The position numbers and the translations under genes are program-made. The notes below the pieces were generated by a model, which saw nothing but the letters and a program-made list of their open reading frames with translations, made no database searches and was not told the origin of the DNA. Positions 48,329-60,877 of a DNA stretch of 64,000 bases are shown here, one piece after another; position 1 is the first letter of the stretch, and each line of letters begins with the position of its first letter. The stretch comes from Megalobrama amblycephala (lineage: Eukaryota; Chordata; Actinopteri; Cypriniformes; Xenocyprididae), in assembly GCF_018812025.1 (NCBI RefSeq), contig NC_063044.1, positions 68,668,595 to 68,732,594 on the forward strand, read 5' to 3'.

Positions 48329-48476
48329 TATATTTTATTCTGCACAACAATAATTGAATCTTAGATGATGGAATAAGTGCAATTCACTTTTATTCCAGAA
48401 GGTGGCAATGTCTGATACACAATGCTGAAGTGACGACTCATTCAGACAGAAAAAAAAATAATAAGAAAAACATGAA

Positions 48477-48933
48477 ATGGCTCAGGGATTTACTACGGAG
48501 CAAGTACTGAACGCAATCAAATATGACTGTAACTGTTACTGGATGGATCTTTTGAAGCTGTTAGCGATCAAAATATTGATTTTGAAGATGTTGAAAATTA
48601 TATAGTTTTGAGAATACGTTTGAGATCGTGAATGGGCTCATATTCGTGACCTCAAACATAAAAATACTCTATTATTTGCTAAATTTACTGGGAAATGAGC
48701 TCTGATGAGGACAGTGATGATGGCATAAAACATCTGCTCAAACTGAGCACTTCCAAGCTTCAAGAGATAACAAAATATGCTTTATTTTATTCTTCTGTAA
48801 TTGTCACTCTAATATCAGAGGAGTTTTATATTATCGTTTTAAAGAGATCCTTCCGTGTTAGATATTGATCCGGGTCGATAAAGACCCGAATATGTAAGAA
48901 TGATTGGCGAAACAGTCATGCATTTAAGGGTTA
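48477..48933 (+). pseudogene. Possible piggyBac-like remnant
   Basis: The ATG at 48477 opens MAQGFTTEQVLNAI, which recalls the N-terminus of piggyBac-derived proteins. An acidic-looking stretch GAGGACAGTGATGATGG follows. The end AAGACCCGAAT...CATTTAAGGGTTAA at about 48933 resembles a piggyBac right terminus (GGG-TTAA). No DDD catalytic part is present, so this is weak. Confidence 0.3.
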
Positions 48934-48954
48934 ATGAAATCCATTACATCTATT

Positions 48955-49398
48955 TGTCACAGACACGTCAGGTTCCACCATCCACCAATCCCAGCGCACT
49001 CAATCACCCAAGTACTAATCACCGCCACCTGCACCTCATCATCACTGCAATCACCAGCACTATAAAGAACCTCACACACAGTCACTTAACACACAGACTT
49101 ACCTGTATGCTTACCTTAAGGACTCCAAGCAATCTACTTACCTGTCTCCAGCGTCTCCTGTACTCCTCGTGTGCTTTCCCATCTGTGTGTGAGTGGTCCC
49201 TGTCTCCAGCGTCCAAAGTCTCCAGCGTCATTCAAGTTCTCCATTCCTGCGATCACAAAAGGACAGTATTACTTCTCTGCATTCCATCCATCTACCATAC
49301 ATCACTTTATACTCACCTGCACTGCTGTTTACCTCTGCTGGTATCAATAAACATCACTGTTTGTTTACTCCTGTCTCCGAGCCGTCTGTGTTGTAACA
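48955..49398 (+). repeat. 5' LTR of the chromovirus
   Basis: Carries CACTATAAAGAACC (TATA-like, about 49060) and AATAAA at 49346-49351. It aligns with 53562-54020 apart from small indels. Confidence 0.92.
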
Positions 49399-49429
49399 GA
49401 AGACCGGACCATAACAGCCTGATACCAGC

Positions 49430-50270
49430 ATGAATCACCCGGATCCTTTCCAAGAACTCGTGGACGCTTTGCGCCGAGCACTCACTCCTCAACCACCTTC
49501 ACCATCGCCCGCTGTTGCTTCCGCAACCACCACTTCCACTCCTTCACCTGTTGTTCACGCCAGTCCCATGGCCAAACCAGCGCCCTACTCAGGATCGGCG
49601 GAGGATTGCAGCGGATTCCTCCTGCAATGTGCGCTGGTCCTGGAGATGCAACCGCACCTCTATCCTGATGATACTTCCAGAATTGCGCTCATCATCTCTC
49701 AACTGCAAGGCAAAGCACTGCAATGGGCAGACTCCCTCTGGACACAGAAAGGCCCAGTTGTTCAATCATATTCCTCCTTCATCTCACATTTCCGTGAGGT
49801 TTTTGGCAAACCTGTCTCAGACTCTTCTGTTGGTGAGACTTTACAATTTAAAACAAGGATCAATGGCTGTAAATGAATATGCTTTGCAATTTAGAACGCT
49901 GGCCGCTTCTAGTGGATGGAACGAGCAAGCTCTCATCACCTCCTATCGTCAAGGTCTGGACCCCAGAGTGCGGTTGCATCTTGCTGCATACAAGGATTCC
50001 ATCGGCCTCGAAGGCTTCATCCAGCTGTCCATCCGCGTAGGCTCTTATATGCAGTCATGAATAGAAGAACACCAGGGCCAGTCACTGTTCAACACCCTCC
50101 TCCGTCTGTCCGAATCCGTCAGCCCCCCAGAACCAGTCAGCGAACCCATGTAAGTGGATAATTCCCGACTCTCTTCCGCTGAGCGTCAACAAAGGCTGAC
50201 CCTGAATCTCTGTTTATATTGTGGTGCTCCTGGGCATGTCATATCTGCATACCCCATGCGTCCTCCTCGT
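49430..50270 (+). pseudogene. Gypsy gag, frameshifted
   Basis: It starts MNHPDPFQELVDALRRALTP. A Pro/Ser-rich segment follows, then the gag core (APYSGSAEDCSGFLLQC, PDDTSRIALIISQLQGKALQ, WADSLWTQKGP). A frame change at about 49855 moves to SMAVNEYALQFRTLAASSGW and YRQGLDPRVRLHLAAYKD. A stop at 50058 and another change lead to the zinc-knuckle region (AERQQRLTLNLCLYCGAPGH then VISAYPMRPP). The knuckle has C-x2-C-x4-H but Tyr where the final Cys should be. Gag packages the element RNA; this copy cannot make a whole one. Confidence 0.85.
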
Positions 50271-50279
50271 CCCATGGTG

Positions 50280-52392
50280 AGTGCTATCATTTCCTCCATT
50301 AAGAAGATGAAACCACTCACTACAGTTGTAAACCTTACTGCTGCTGATGTATCTGTTCCAGTAGTAGCGCTCCTCGATTCAGGGTCAGCAGGAAACTTCA
50401 TCTCCGGCTCCCTCTGTCGTCAACTCAAGCTCAAAACCTCACCCTCTCCGACCATCTACCAAATTCACTCCATCACAGGCAAACCTGAGCCGGAGGAAGG
50501 TCAGTCGATGTGTGGGTCCCTTTCAGCTGGGGGTTGGAATCTTACATGTAGAAGAAATACACCTGCTGGTTCTGGAGGAATCCACCTCTGACATGGTACT
50601 AGGGCGCCCGTGGCTAGAGCAGCACAACCCAACCATCTCCTGGCGCACGGGTGAGATCCTGAAGTTGGGCGATAACTGTTTCTCTAACTGTTTCTCTGAA
50701 TTTCCTGTTCCCAAGTCTCCTCGTGCCAATGATATCTCCATCTGTACCACCTCCATTGAAAGTCCTGTCGAGAAACGTTCAGTGGACATCCCTTCCTGTT
50801 ACACCCCTTCAGTGACGTCTTCTGCCCACACCGGCCATGGGACTGCGCCATCGATCTGTTACTGGGTGAGCCAGTGCCTAGGGGAAGGATTTACCCCCTG
50901 TCAGTACCGGAGGAGAAGGCCATGGAGGAATACATCGAAGAGGCCCTTAACCAAGGATACATCCGCCCGTCTACTTCCCCTGCTGCTTCGAGCTTCTTCT
51001 TCGTGGCAAAAAAGGAAGGAGGCTTGTGGCCCTGTATAGATTATCGTGCACTGAACAAGATAACCGTCAAGTTCCGGTATCCCCTTCCTCTCATCCCAGC
51101 TGCTCTGGAACATCTCCGTGGTGCCACTGTGTTCACCAAGCTGGACCTCCGCCGCACGTACATCCTCATCCGGATACGCGAGGGGAACGAATGGAAGACC
51201 GCCTTCGTCACACCCACCGGCCACTACGAATATCTGGTCATGCCGTACGGCCTGGTCAACGCCCCCTCCGTAATCCAGGATTTCATCCATGAGGTGCTCT
51301 GGGAGTTTCTCCACAAGTTCATCCTAGTCTATATAGATGACATCCTCATCTACTCCCGGAGCCTGGCCGAACATCGCCACCATGTTGCGGAGGTCCTCCA
51401 ACGCCTACGACAGTTCCATCTCTTCCTGAAAGCTGAAAATGTTCATTCCACCAACCCTCTGTTCATTTCCTCGGTTACATCATCAATCACAGTGGCATCC
51501 GGATGGACGAGTGGAAGGTGGAAGCTATCAAGTCCTGGCCCACACCATCCACCATCAAAAACTCCAGCGCTTCCTTGGCTTCGCAAACTTCTACCGCCGT
51601 TTTATCAAGAACTACAGCTCCATTGTCCATTCACTCACCAACCTACTCCACAATTAGCCCAAGTCTCTGTCCTGGACCCAAGAAGCTACCAACGCCTTTG
51701 AAGCCCTCAAGAAAGCCTTCACCACTGCTCCCCTCCTCGTCCACCCCAATCCAGACCTGCCCTTCGTCATTGAGGTGGACGCTTCCACCACAGGTGTGGG
51801 AGCGGTACTATCTCAGCAGCAGGGGACGCCAAGTAGACTCCACCCATGCGCCTTCTTCTCCCGCAAGCTCAACCCGGCGGAGGTCAACTACGACATCGGT
51901 GACCGTGAGCTCCTGGCCGTCAAGGTTGCTCTGGAGGAATGGAGGCATTGGTTGGAGGGAGCCAAACACTCCTTCCTGGTCCTGACTGACCATAAAAACT
52001 TGGAATACCTGAGAGCTGCTAAGAGACTTAATCCCTGTCAAGCATGCTGGGCCATGTTCTTCTCCCGCTTTGACTTCTCAATCTCCTATCATCCTGGCTC
52101 CAAAAATATAAAGGCAGATGCCTTGTCCCATCTCCACGCTCCTGATGAAAAGAACGAAGAACCTGAAACCATACTCCCCGAATCCATCTTTGTGAGCCCC
52201 ATCTCATGGTCAGAAGAGACCTTACCCTCCTCCAATGCCTCCACCAACGCTCCGCCGGGTTGTCCCCAAGGCTTGCAATACATCACAAGGACACGATGCA
52301 CTCCACTGGTTCACTCTGCTCACACGTCACTTGGCACTGGCCACCCGGGGGTCAATGAGACACTCTCGCTGCTTAAGGAGCGCTTCTGGTGA
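50280..52392 (+). pseudogene. Gypsy pol: protease, reverse transcriptase, RNase H
   Basis: The protease active site is VVALLDSGSAGNFISG (about 50350), with VLGRPWLEQHNPTISW later, after a frame change. Reverse transcriptase: [54 protein letters not shown] and an intact [11 protein letters not shown] box (ORF 50874-51701). After a change at about 51460: [17 protein letters not shown] and a TAG at 51656. RNase H ([43 protein letters not shown]) is in ORF 51775-52392. It ends with the start of the integrase zinc region ([11 protein letters not shown]) and a TGA at 52390-52392. At least four frame changes or stops were seen. Confidence 0.9.
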
Positions 52393-52398
52393 CCCAAC

Positions 52399-53560
52399 AT
52401 GGCCAACGACATCAGAAGGTACGTGCAGGGCTGCAGGGAGTGCGCCATCTCCAAGAGCCCTCGCCATCTTCCAGCCGGCAAGCTCAATTCTCTGCCCGTT
52501 CCTGAGCGACCCTGGTCACACCTGGGAGTGAGCTTCATTATGGACCTCCCAGCTTCTGATGGCCATACATGCATCCTGGTAGTAGTAGACCGCTTTTCCA
52601 AAGCCTGTCGTCTGATTCCCCTAAGAGGGCTACCTACCGCCATTGAAACTGCAGAACTCATGTTTAATCATGTATTCCGATACTATGGTATTCCCGAAGT
52701 TGAATGGGCAGACAGAGAGGAAGATCCAGGAAATCAGCCGCTTCCTGCGTACATTCTGCCACAGCCACCAGGACTCCTGGAACCAGTACCTGGGTTGGGC
52801 CGAGTACGCACAGAACTCCCTACGCCAACCATCTACTGGACTCACTCCATTCCAGTGCATACTCGGGTTCCAACCCCCACTGTTCCCCTGGGACGGGGAA
52901 CCATCCAACGTTCCAGCGGTCGACTACTGGTTCCGGGAGAGCGAGAGGGTTTGGGACTCAGCACACCACCAACTGCAGCGAGCCCTGCGCAGACACAGGA
53001 TGACAGCAGACCTTTGTCGCTCCCACGCTCCCACGCTCCCTCCTACCAACCGGGACAGAAGGTCTGGTTGTCAACCCGGGACATCAGACTGCGTCTGCCC
53101 TGCAAAAAGCTGAGTCCCAGATTCATTGGCCCATTCACCATCACCAAACAGATCAATCCGGTCACGTATCAACTCCAACTCCCTCCACAATACCGGATTC
53201 ATCCTACATTTCACGTTTCCTTGTTAAAACCTCACCACCCCTCTGTTTCTGTCTCCACAGAACCTGACGTGGCAGCCGCCGAGCCCCCCCTTCCACTCAT
53301 CCTGGACGATAGTGCAGCCTACGAGGTTCGTGAGATACTGGACTCCCGGCGCCGTGGTGTTCTGCTAGAGTATCTGGTGGACTGGGAAGGCTACGGTCCC
53401 GAGGAGCGCTCTTGGGTCCCCAGAAATGACATTCTCGATCCTAATCTTCTTCAAGCTTTCCACACCAACCATCCCGACAGACCTGCCCCACGCGGAAGAG
53501 GACGACCACCACGACACCGGGGTCCTCGGCCCTCAGGAGCGGGCCATGAGAGGGGGGGTA
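52399..53560 (+). pseudogene. Gypsy integrase with chromodomain
   Basis: The zinc-binding end ([20 protein letters not shown]) is followed by the core ([30 protein letters not shown]). The first catalytic Asp position reads Ser (GVSF). After [13 protein letters not shown] a deletion with frame change removes the second catalytic Asp region; [15 protein letters not shown] is then found in another frame. The C-terminal part reads [30 protein letters not shown] and a chromodomain ([20 protein letters not shown]). The chromodomain marks the element as a chromovirus and would bind modified histones to direct integration. A basic [13 protein letters not shown] tail ends just before the polypurine tract. 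Confidence 0.9.
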
Positions 53561-53561
53561 C

Positions 53562-54020
53562 TGTCACATACATGTCAGGTTCCACCATCCACCAATCCCA
53601 GCATACTCAATCACCCGAGTACTAATCACCGCCACCTGCACCTCATCATCGCTTCATCACCAGCACTATAAAGAACCCGCACTCACACACAGTCACTGTC
53701 CGGTCTCGTTTGCATAAGACTTACCTGTATGCTTACCTTAAGGACTCCAAGCGATCTACTTACCTGTCTCCAGCGTCTCCTGTACTCCTCATATGGTTTC
53801 CCATCTGTGTGTGGGTGTTCCCTGTCTCCAGCGTCCGAAGTCTCCAGCGTCATTCAAGTTCTCCATTCCTGCGATCACAAAAGGACAGTATTACTTCTCT
53901 GCATTCCATCCATCTACCATACATCACTTTATACTCACCTGCACTGCTGTTTACCTCTGCTGGTATCAATAAACATCACTGTTTGTTTACTCCTGTCTCC
54001 GAGCCGTCTGTGTTGTAACA
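53562..54020 (+). repeat. 3' LTR of the chromovirus
   Basis: TG...CA borders, AATAAA at 53968-53973. Fifteen bases longer than the 5' LTR, with an extra segment around 53690-53715 (GTCCGGTCTCGTTTGC). Confidence 0.92.
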
Positions 54021-54025
54021 CTATT

Positions 54026-54560
54026 GGCCTGTGTTTAGTTTAAATTATAAACCTATCTCTTAGACTAGGCCAGGTTCCTAGATGTTTTAAACATGCTGTT
54101 CAGCCTCTCTTGAAAAAGAGCAATGTTGATGTAAACTCAGATGGGATTGGTAAAGGACCACAAGCCGGGACTCTAACTCGGGTCACCCGAAGCGCATTGG
54201 CACTATATGTCGGTGTGCTACCCATGCTTTTTACCTTGTATATGCTTCCTATTGTCAAGATATCATTTTTATGCTGATGACATTCAATTATATATGTCTT
54301 TTAGTCCTGATAGACTAGACAAACTGTCTCTTTTGCAGGATTGTTTAGTCTCCATTAACAACTGGATGGCGGACAATTTTCTGCAACTTAATACAGATAA
54401 AACTGAGGTGTTGATTATTGCCCCAGACAACATTACCCCTAAGATTAGGCAGGTCATTGGTGATCATGCTCTGACTGTGGTGACAAAAGAAATTTGGGTG
54501 TCATTTTTAACAGGTCAATGTGTTTTAACAGTCATGTAAAGTCTGTAGTTTGTTCCTGTT
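54026..54560 (+). pseudogene. LINE reverse transcriptase remnant
   Basis: Pieces such as INLSLRLGQVPRCFKHA and VQPLLKKSNVDVN (54030-54140) precede a short unrelated insert. Then YHFYADDIQLYMSFSPDRLD contains the FADD-type active site, and INNWMADNFLQLNTDKTEVL follows (ORF 54207-54539). This is the palm of a non-LTR reverse transcriptase of the CR1/L2/Rex type. It has several stops and an insert, so it is dead. The matching 3' end is at 55945-56235. Confidence 0.7.
54148..54225 (-). ncRNA. Possible tRNA-related SINE fragment
   Basis: On the minus strand CCCGAGTTAGAGTCCCGGCT resembles a T-arm with a B box, and GTAGCACACCGACATATAGT precedes it at A-box distance. It sits inside the LINE remnant. 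No full cloverleaf could be drawn with confidence. Confidence 0.3.
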
Positions 54561-54769
54561 TTTTTCCATCTCAGGAACATTGCTAAGATTAGATCTATGG
54601 TTTCGAAAAAAGAAATGGAGATGCTTGTTCATGCTTTTATTTTTTCATGATTGGACTATTGTAATGCTTTGTTTTTCGGTCTCTGAGGTCTTCAGGCCAA
54701 GACCTTTTAACTATTCCCAGAACACGCTTGAAAGAGTTGTTTCATTGCGATTTCACTTTTTTAACTTTA

Positions 54770-55810
54770 GTTTAGTAACTTTAGCGCTGAAAGTTCAATG
54801 CAAACGGAGATATTGTCTCTTAAAGTTATGGCATTTTAATGCCTACAAAAATGACCGGTTTGGACTACAACAAGCTTCTTCCCGGGTAGGTGACATCATA
54901 AACGCTGCAAAACACACCCCTGAGAACACGCAAAAAAGTGGGCGAGGCCATGTCGCGCAGCATAATGAAAGCAGAAGAGTTGTGTACACCGGACATGAGC
55001 GACACGTCAAAAGATAATAGAACCCATTATAATCAGTGATATTTTCTTCACTGGATGTGGCGCTGAAGACAGCTTCCAGAATCTACACGAGTTCAATGCT
55101 GGATTTACACAAAGGCTTTTACTGAAAGATGAAGCAGTTCCCACTTTAAAAGCAGAAGCTGCTGTTTATTGGCTTCAAACTGTAAGTATGTTTTATTGTT
55201 TGTACATGTCTTTTAAATGTATAGTTCTGTTGCATCAAGGACGTAAACAAAGACCAACGCATTTTTGCTTCGCTAGCCAGTTAGCTAAATTCTAGTGCAT
55301 ACTTCTCCAACAAATGGCAACAAACTTCTATGTTCATAGACAAACAGTTGTTCATGCTATAAACACTGCCTTTACAAATGTGCGACTACTCAATCATGTT
55401 TTCGGCTACAGTAAAGCTTTATTCAGGATAAAACTGTATTGAAAGCAACAAACAGCAGTAACAGCTTATAAACACTTTGACACAAATACTAAATGAAATA
55501 CCATTCATAAACGTCCTTTAAAAGCCGTGATTGCAGAGAGCTTGACCCTCTTCATCTGGGTCTGGTTTGGCTCAATTTGATACAGAAATATAGATGGCAT
55601 TATTTACATTTCCACTGAAGCACGTAACAACTAATGGTAAGGGGCGTGGCGTTTCTGGATAGTTCAGCGAATCACGATACACTGGGCCAGCTAACCAATG
55701 TGAGCCCATTGTGTATTTCGGAGGGAGCAGCTTCATAGAAGCAAGGAGTCAAACGAGCTGTTCATATGACAATGGAAACAGAATAAAGGTAAAATATATG
55801 AAAAATATGG

Positions 55811-55849
<39 letters not shown>

Positions 55850-55944
55850 GAAGCATTAAGACATGTTAAACTGTGCCCCAAAACATAATCAAGCCTAAAA
55901 AAAAAAAAAAAAAAAAAAAAAAACACTGAACCACCCCTTTAAGA
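54770..55944. mobile_element. Probable DNA element inserted in the LINE
   Basis: It separates the reverse transcriptase remnant from its 3' end. It contains two long A tracts (55815-55848, 55897-55922) and ends near CACTGAACCACCCCTTTAAG. The borders are not resolved. Confidence 0.4.
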
Positions 55945-56235
55945 CAAGAGATGATCGTGCTTTCTCTGTAGTAGCTCCAAGGCTCTGGAACTCACTTCCT
56001 TTAAAATTGAAAACGATGGGTTATGTGGAGTCTTTTAAAAGACATCTAAAGACACATGTTTTTGGACAAGCTTTTAATTAACAATATGGTCTCCCTGTTA
56101 TTAAATTTGTATAGATAGTATTTGTAGAGTATATTAATGCATATTTATTTTATTTGTTTGATGTTATTTTTATTGTAATGCACGTTGTGACCCCTCCTTG
56201 TCTGTGAAATATGCTATATAAATAAACTTTACTTA
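55945..56235 (+). pseudogene. LINE 3' end
   Basis: It codes FSVVAPRLWNSLPLKLKT-like and FKRHLKTHVFGQAFN sequence, then a 3' UTR ending GCTATATAAATAAACTTTAC, the usual LINE C-terminus and tail. Confidence 0.65.
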
Positions 56236-57190
56236 CTACTGAACCATCTGTTTCATCTACCCCAGAGTCTTGTAGCCATGAACTAGTTCACCTTATAGAA
56301 AAATATCTACACAAACAACAACATAATTTTCCCGTGGAATTCAAAAGAGGAATTTGAAAGTGAAAGAACAGAAGCCATTTTGATGAAGCTATTGTAAACT
56401 GTTTTACAAAGCCATTCTGCTGCATTTCTCTCCGTGCTGTGATCACACAAACCTGAGCATAATTAAGTATAAATACTAGTCTATTCGGACCGACAACCGA
56501 GACAGAGCAACCAAAGGTAAGGCGATGCTTTTGAGTCTGTATTAGCCTATTCATAAGAACTTAATTCGTAGTCATTAAAGCTAGTTAAAAATAAATAAAT
56601 AAATAATAAAAAAAGTAGCCTAGTCAGCTTATGCTGTGCAGAATAACGATGAGCACTGATTTGAACTAATATGCCGTAATATTGTTCTCTAAACATTATA
56701 AGGAATCGGGGCTGGATTTCCCGAAACCTTCTTTAACTCTACGTCGTTCTTAATTATAGCCTACCTCAATCTGTATGTTAATACGTGTTTCCCTTATCAC
56801 TGTTGACAATCTATACGAATATAATTCTGAAGTTGTAATACACCCCATGTTCAATTAGGATAATGGCAACGACTAAAATGCAATTATTCAAAGATTGTTA
56901 TATATCTGTAACAGATATATCACAACTATTCAGTGTTTTTCGACCACATCAAGTTTATTTTAGGTTTCAGACATTTAAATACACATTTGAATGAAGTACT
57001 AGGCTGTATGAAAAATACTTTTATATTCCATAGGAAGCTGCAAAAATAAACCAATTATATAATTTGACAAAGAGCCCCCCCCCCCCCCCCCCCCAAAAAA
57101 AAATAAAATAAAATAAATAAATATATAAATAAATAAATAAAAATGCTGTTTAGGAATATGTTGAAGCTGGTTTGAGCTGGTTTATGCTGG
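56236..57190. other. No gene seen
   Basis: AT-rich sequence with no supported ORF. A C20 run at about 57075-57094 is followed by A-rich sequence. Confidence 0.45.
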
Positions 57191-57192
57191 TC

Positions 57193-58960
57193 AAGTGCTG
57201 CCCGGTTGCATAAAGCACATTATACGTTTTTCCCTTAAGTATGACACTTAAAGGCGTGATTTCCCCTTAACTAAGGGAATGATTTAAGGGTGTTGCATAT
57301 AATCTCTTACACTGTTCTCTTATGTAAGGGAAACCGTTAAGTGAACGACAGCATCCCAGGTTTTACCGTTAAAAAATTCTACTGTTGCCATGGACACGTT
57401 ATTTGTTAATACATATCGTGGTAAGTTTTCACAGAAAACATCATGGATAAGAAAAACAAAAAAGAAAACTAAATATGAAAGAGACGAGAAACTCAAATTG
57501 ATAGTTTACTCAAAATTGAGAGGTCCCGGGAGGGACCTGTCTTTTTCATGTTCCCCACTTAGAAAATCTGATGCATGTAACTGCACTCTGATGTGCTTAA
57601 TGCTTCTTGAATTTTTTGTTTTGTTTTGTTCTTTTACGTTGTCTCTGAGCAGCTTTGTCCCGAAATGTCGGTATTGTTTTCAGAGAAACGATCCTCGCGT
57701 TTTTTCTAGTCAAGTGAAACTTCACTTTGCTTGTCAGAATGCTTGAACCCACCCAGACCACTACTATATGGAAGTTCAAGTCCATTTACTAAACTTTTTA
57801 AAGATATAAGCCTGTAGCCTATATACTACATCATCATATGTTCTGTCATATAAACAGTATTTACAATAAAATAACAGCACAATTTACTTGCCTCAAACAA
57901 CTCAATATGCATTAGTATTATTATTATTAAAGGCCTAAATAATTATTGTTTTTGTTGATCCATTTCATCTATCCGTACATTTTACCTGCCACAAGATGGC
58001 GCTGTTTTCGACACTTTTGATGCTTTGAAACCATAAACCTTTCCCGAAACATTTAGATAAAAGCTTCAAAGATTTAATAGGCTTCATTTCTCCATCCCTA
58101 TAGTTTTAGGCCTTTTTGCAAATGTTTCAGTCGAATTTATCTGTTTTAGAAAGCGTTTACTAATTTTGAGCCTGTTTTTAAACATTAACTATCTTTAACA
58201 TCATGTTTCATGTGTGGAAAAAAATGACGAAACGTCAGATTTCTTTTCACCCATATCCCCCACGCCCACACATACACACGTTTGACTTTACAACACACAA
58301 ACGCACACCTTTATTTATTGTCATTCTCTCTTGCTCTCTCAATATGTCATGAGTGTATGCAGAGAGATTTTAAGAATTAATTTAAAAATTATGTAAAAAA
58401 AAATAAAAACGGCATTCACTTGCGCCCTCTCAAGGTACGCACAGTGCGTACAGCCGCACGGCTGCAGGCGCCACTGCTGACACCCTCATGTCGTTTCAAA
58501 CCCATTAGACTTTTATTCATCTTTGAATAACAAATAAAGATATTTTTAATATTCTCTCATCATTTATGTCCATTTATTGAAAGACATCCATATTATTACG
58601 GCTGTGTCGGAAGCTCAAACGTGCGCGCAAGAACCGAAGAGGTTTTTTTTTACGTGTGATGTACGCACGTTTGCGCTTCCGTTGACCGTATAAGATATGT
58701 GCTACATATGTGATCTCATCAATGTTTATGTGAATAAACCGCTAAAGTACAATGTTTATCATATAAAGCGATCGATCGTGTCACGTTATAAGACTTGGAT
58801 TGAACCTGCTCACTCTGTGTAACACTTAAGGTGAAGTTTTACGAAACTTACGTTATAGCTACTTAGGGAATTGACGGTTAAGGGGCTTTATGCAACACTT
58901 ACGTTTTTTTAAGGGATTACTTAAGTGAAAACTATATGAGTCATTCTACGAAACGGGTGC
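57193..58960. mobile_element. Possible CCCGGTT-ended DNA element
   Basis: CCCGGTTGCATAAAGCACAT on the left and the inverse of CCCGTTTCGTAGAATGACTC on the right share the terminal CCCG(G)TT. Both have CTTAAGGG-type subterminal motifs. The repeat at 57978-58476 is nested inside. An ORF at 57390-57746 has no known domain. The borders are tentative. Confidence 0.35.
57978..58476. repeat. Dispersed repeat copy B
   Basis: Same family as 15324-15808; ends CAGCCGCACGGCTGCAGGCG and CCACTG, a CAGTGG-type hAT-like terminus. Confidence 0.75.
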
Positions 58961-59012
58961 CATTTGGGTCCGTAACATTTGATCAGATGCATAAGGCACA
59001 CAAAATGTCCCA

Positions 59013-59464
59013 AACCTTGAGAGGGCGCAAGTGAATGCCATTTTTTTTTTTTTTTTTTTTTTACATAATTTTTAAATTAATTCTTAAAATCTCTCTGCAT
59101 ACACTCATGAGAGCAAGAGAGAATGACAATAAATAAAGGTGTGCGTTTGTGTGTTGTAAAGTCAAACGTGTGTATGTGCGTCCATGTGTGGGCGTGGGGG
59201 ATATGGGTGAAAAGAAATCTGATAGGCTAGTTTTGTCGTTTTTTTCCACACATGAAACATGATGTTACAGATAGTTAATGTTTAAAAACAGGCTCAAAAT
59301 GAATAAACGCTAAAACAGATAAATTCGACTGAAACATTTGCAAAAAGGCCTAAAACTATAGGGATGGAGAAATGAAGCCTATTAAATCTTTGAAGCTTTT
59401 CTCTAAATGTTTCGGGAAAGGTTTATGGTTTCAACGCATCAAAAGTGTCGAAAACAGCGCCATC
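59013..59464. repeat. Dispersed repeat copy C, inverted
   Basis: Reverse complement of copy B, about 540 bp away. It lacks the CAGTGG end and has a T22 run at about 59040. The pair forms a large inverted repeat. Confidence 0.75.
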
Positions 59465-60877
59465 AGCTGGAATACAAAGCCCCCAGAATATAGATACATT
59501 TCAACATAGATTTAGTTGGCAATTTGGATTATTATTATAAGTTCCCATGAGTCCTGATAAAAGCAACTTCTACTTCTGAAATGCATTTTTTACCACCGCT
59601 TTCTCACATAATGCAGTGAGGCAGCCCCTGTATAGAGTGAATTATCGATTCTTGAGCCATCTATATCAACCAATTCAGCACCACCGCCACCACAGAGAGC
59701 AGCTGATAAGAAGGTATTACTTAAGGTACCTCCTAATGTATAGTTCAGAAAACACGCCTAGAAGTGGTATACCTTTAGTTAAGTTATACCTTTAGAGCAG
59801 GGGTGTCCAAACTCGGTCCTTGATGGTCACTGTCCTGCAGAGTTTAGCTCAAACCAGCTCCAAAACACCTGCATTGAAGTTTCTATATGCCTAGTTAGAC
59901 CTTGATTACACGCTTGATTACATGGGCAATATTTAACCCAATCTAACAAGAAAACTGAACTCTTCTATGAGGTGGTCATTTCATGAGACATTAGATTTTT
60001 TAGGTTAAGCAGATTGTGAAAACAAGATGGAATGAATTTTAATGAATTAAGCACGATTCAATCCATTACCCAGCTAACAGATTTTGGTTTAAGAAAGTTC
60101 TTCAAATATTCAGTGTTGGTTCTGGGAATGTAAAAAAATGTCAAATTTTCTTGATGTTAGAGGAACATCTATGGTACGGTGTTGCCTCCAGGCAACATGG
60201 TCTATTTTAGTTTGTTTTTAATAAAATAAGGCACCAATTGATTGATCAAACGTATCTCAGGACAGAATAACTCAAATACTAATCAATAAAAGTGCAAAAA
60301 AGACCAAAACATGACCAATAGGGGTCCATTTTGTGTCCTGTTTCAGCGCATGTCATATTTTCTCCATTGAAAAGTGCTTTTTTCACTTGTTTGTAACCAT
60401 TTAATCACCCACAAAAATATAAGTCACCTTCACTGGCAAGTAAAGAAGTATTTTTAAGTAATTTACATTATATATCATCAAATGTTTTAGAGAAAATAAC
60501 AAAAAAACTGTGTATTGTACCATAATGGAATCGCATAAGGCCATACAGGCATAATAGGTTTAAATACAAATGTATCATATTTGTAAGGAAAAGAGTTAGA
60601 ATTATTGATTTTGTAATGCTTTATAAGAATACTAATTCACATACTATATCCGCATATATTATGATCTGCACATTTTCTATAGCACTTCAGAAAGGTATAA
60701 AACACAGGTAGCAAAGCCAGTTTATGAGGGTGATGATGATGATGATGAGGAGTTAATGAGGGGTCATACTGTGATGAGGAAGATGAAATCATAGTGACAA
60801 TCCATCAGGGAGAGAGTGAGGGTGAGAGAGAAGATAGATATGAGAATAAGGATGGATATAATAACTATATATGTATA
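59465..60877. other. No gene seen
   Basis: A hAT-like terminus CAGGGGTGTCCAAACTCGGT lies at 59803. A TGATGATGATGATGATGAGGAG simple repeat lies at about 60731-60752. Confidence 0.4.

Larger units (their letters stand above)
48955..54020 (+). mobile_element. Full-length, frame-broken Ty3/Gypsy chromovirus
   Basis: The 5' LTR is 48955-49398 (444 bp) and the 3' LTR is 53562-54020 (459 bp); both start TGTCACA and end TTGTAACA. The target duplication CTATT is at 48950-48954 and 54021-54025. A polypurine tract (GAGAGGGGGGGTAC) precedes the 3' LTR. The internal part codes gag, protease, reverse transcriptase, RNase H and integrase with a C-terminal chromodomain, in many frames. Confidence 0.95.

Noticed and set aside
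54550..55017. Plus-strand ORF of 155 residues
   Set aside because: Crosses from LINE remnant into an inserted element; the frame does not follow the LINE protein.
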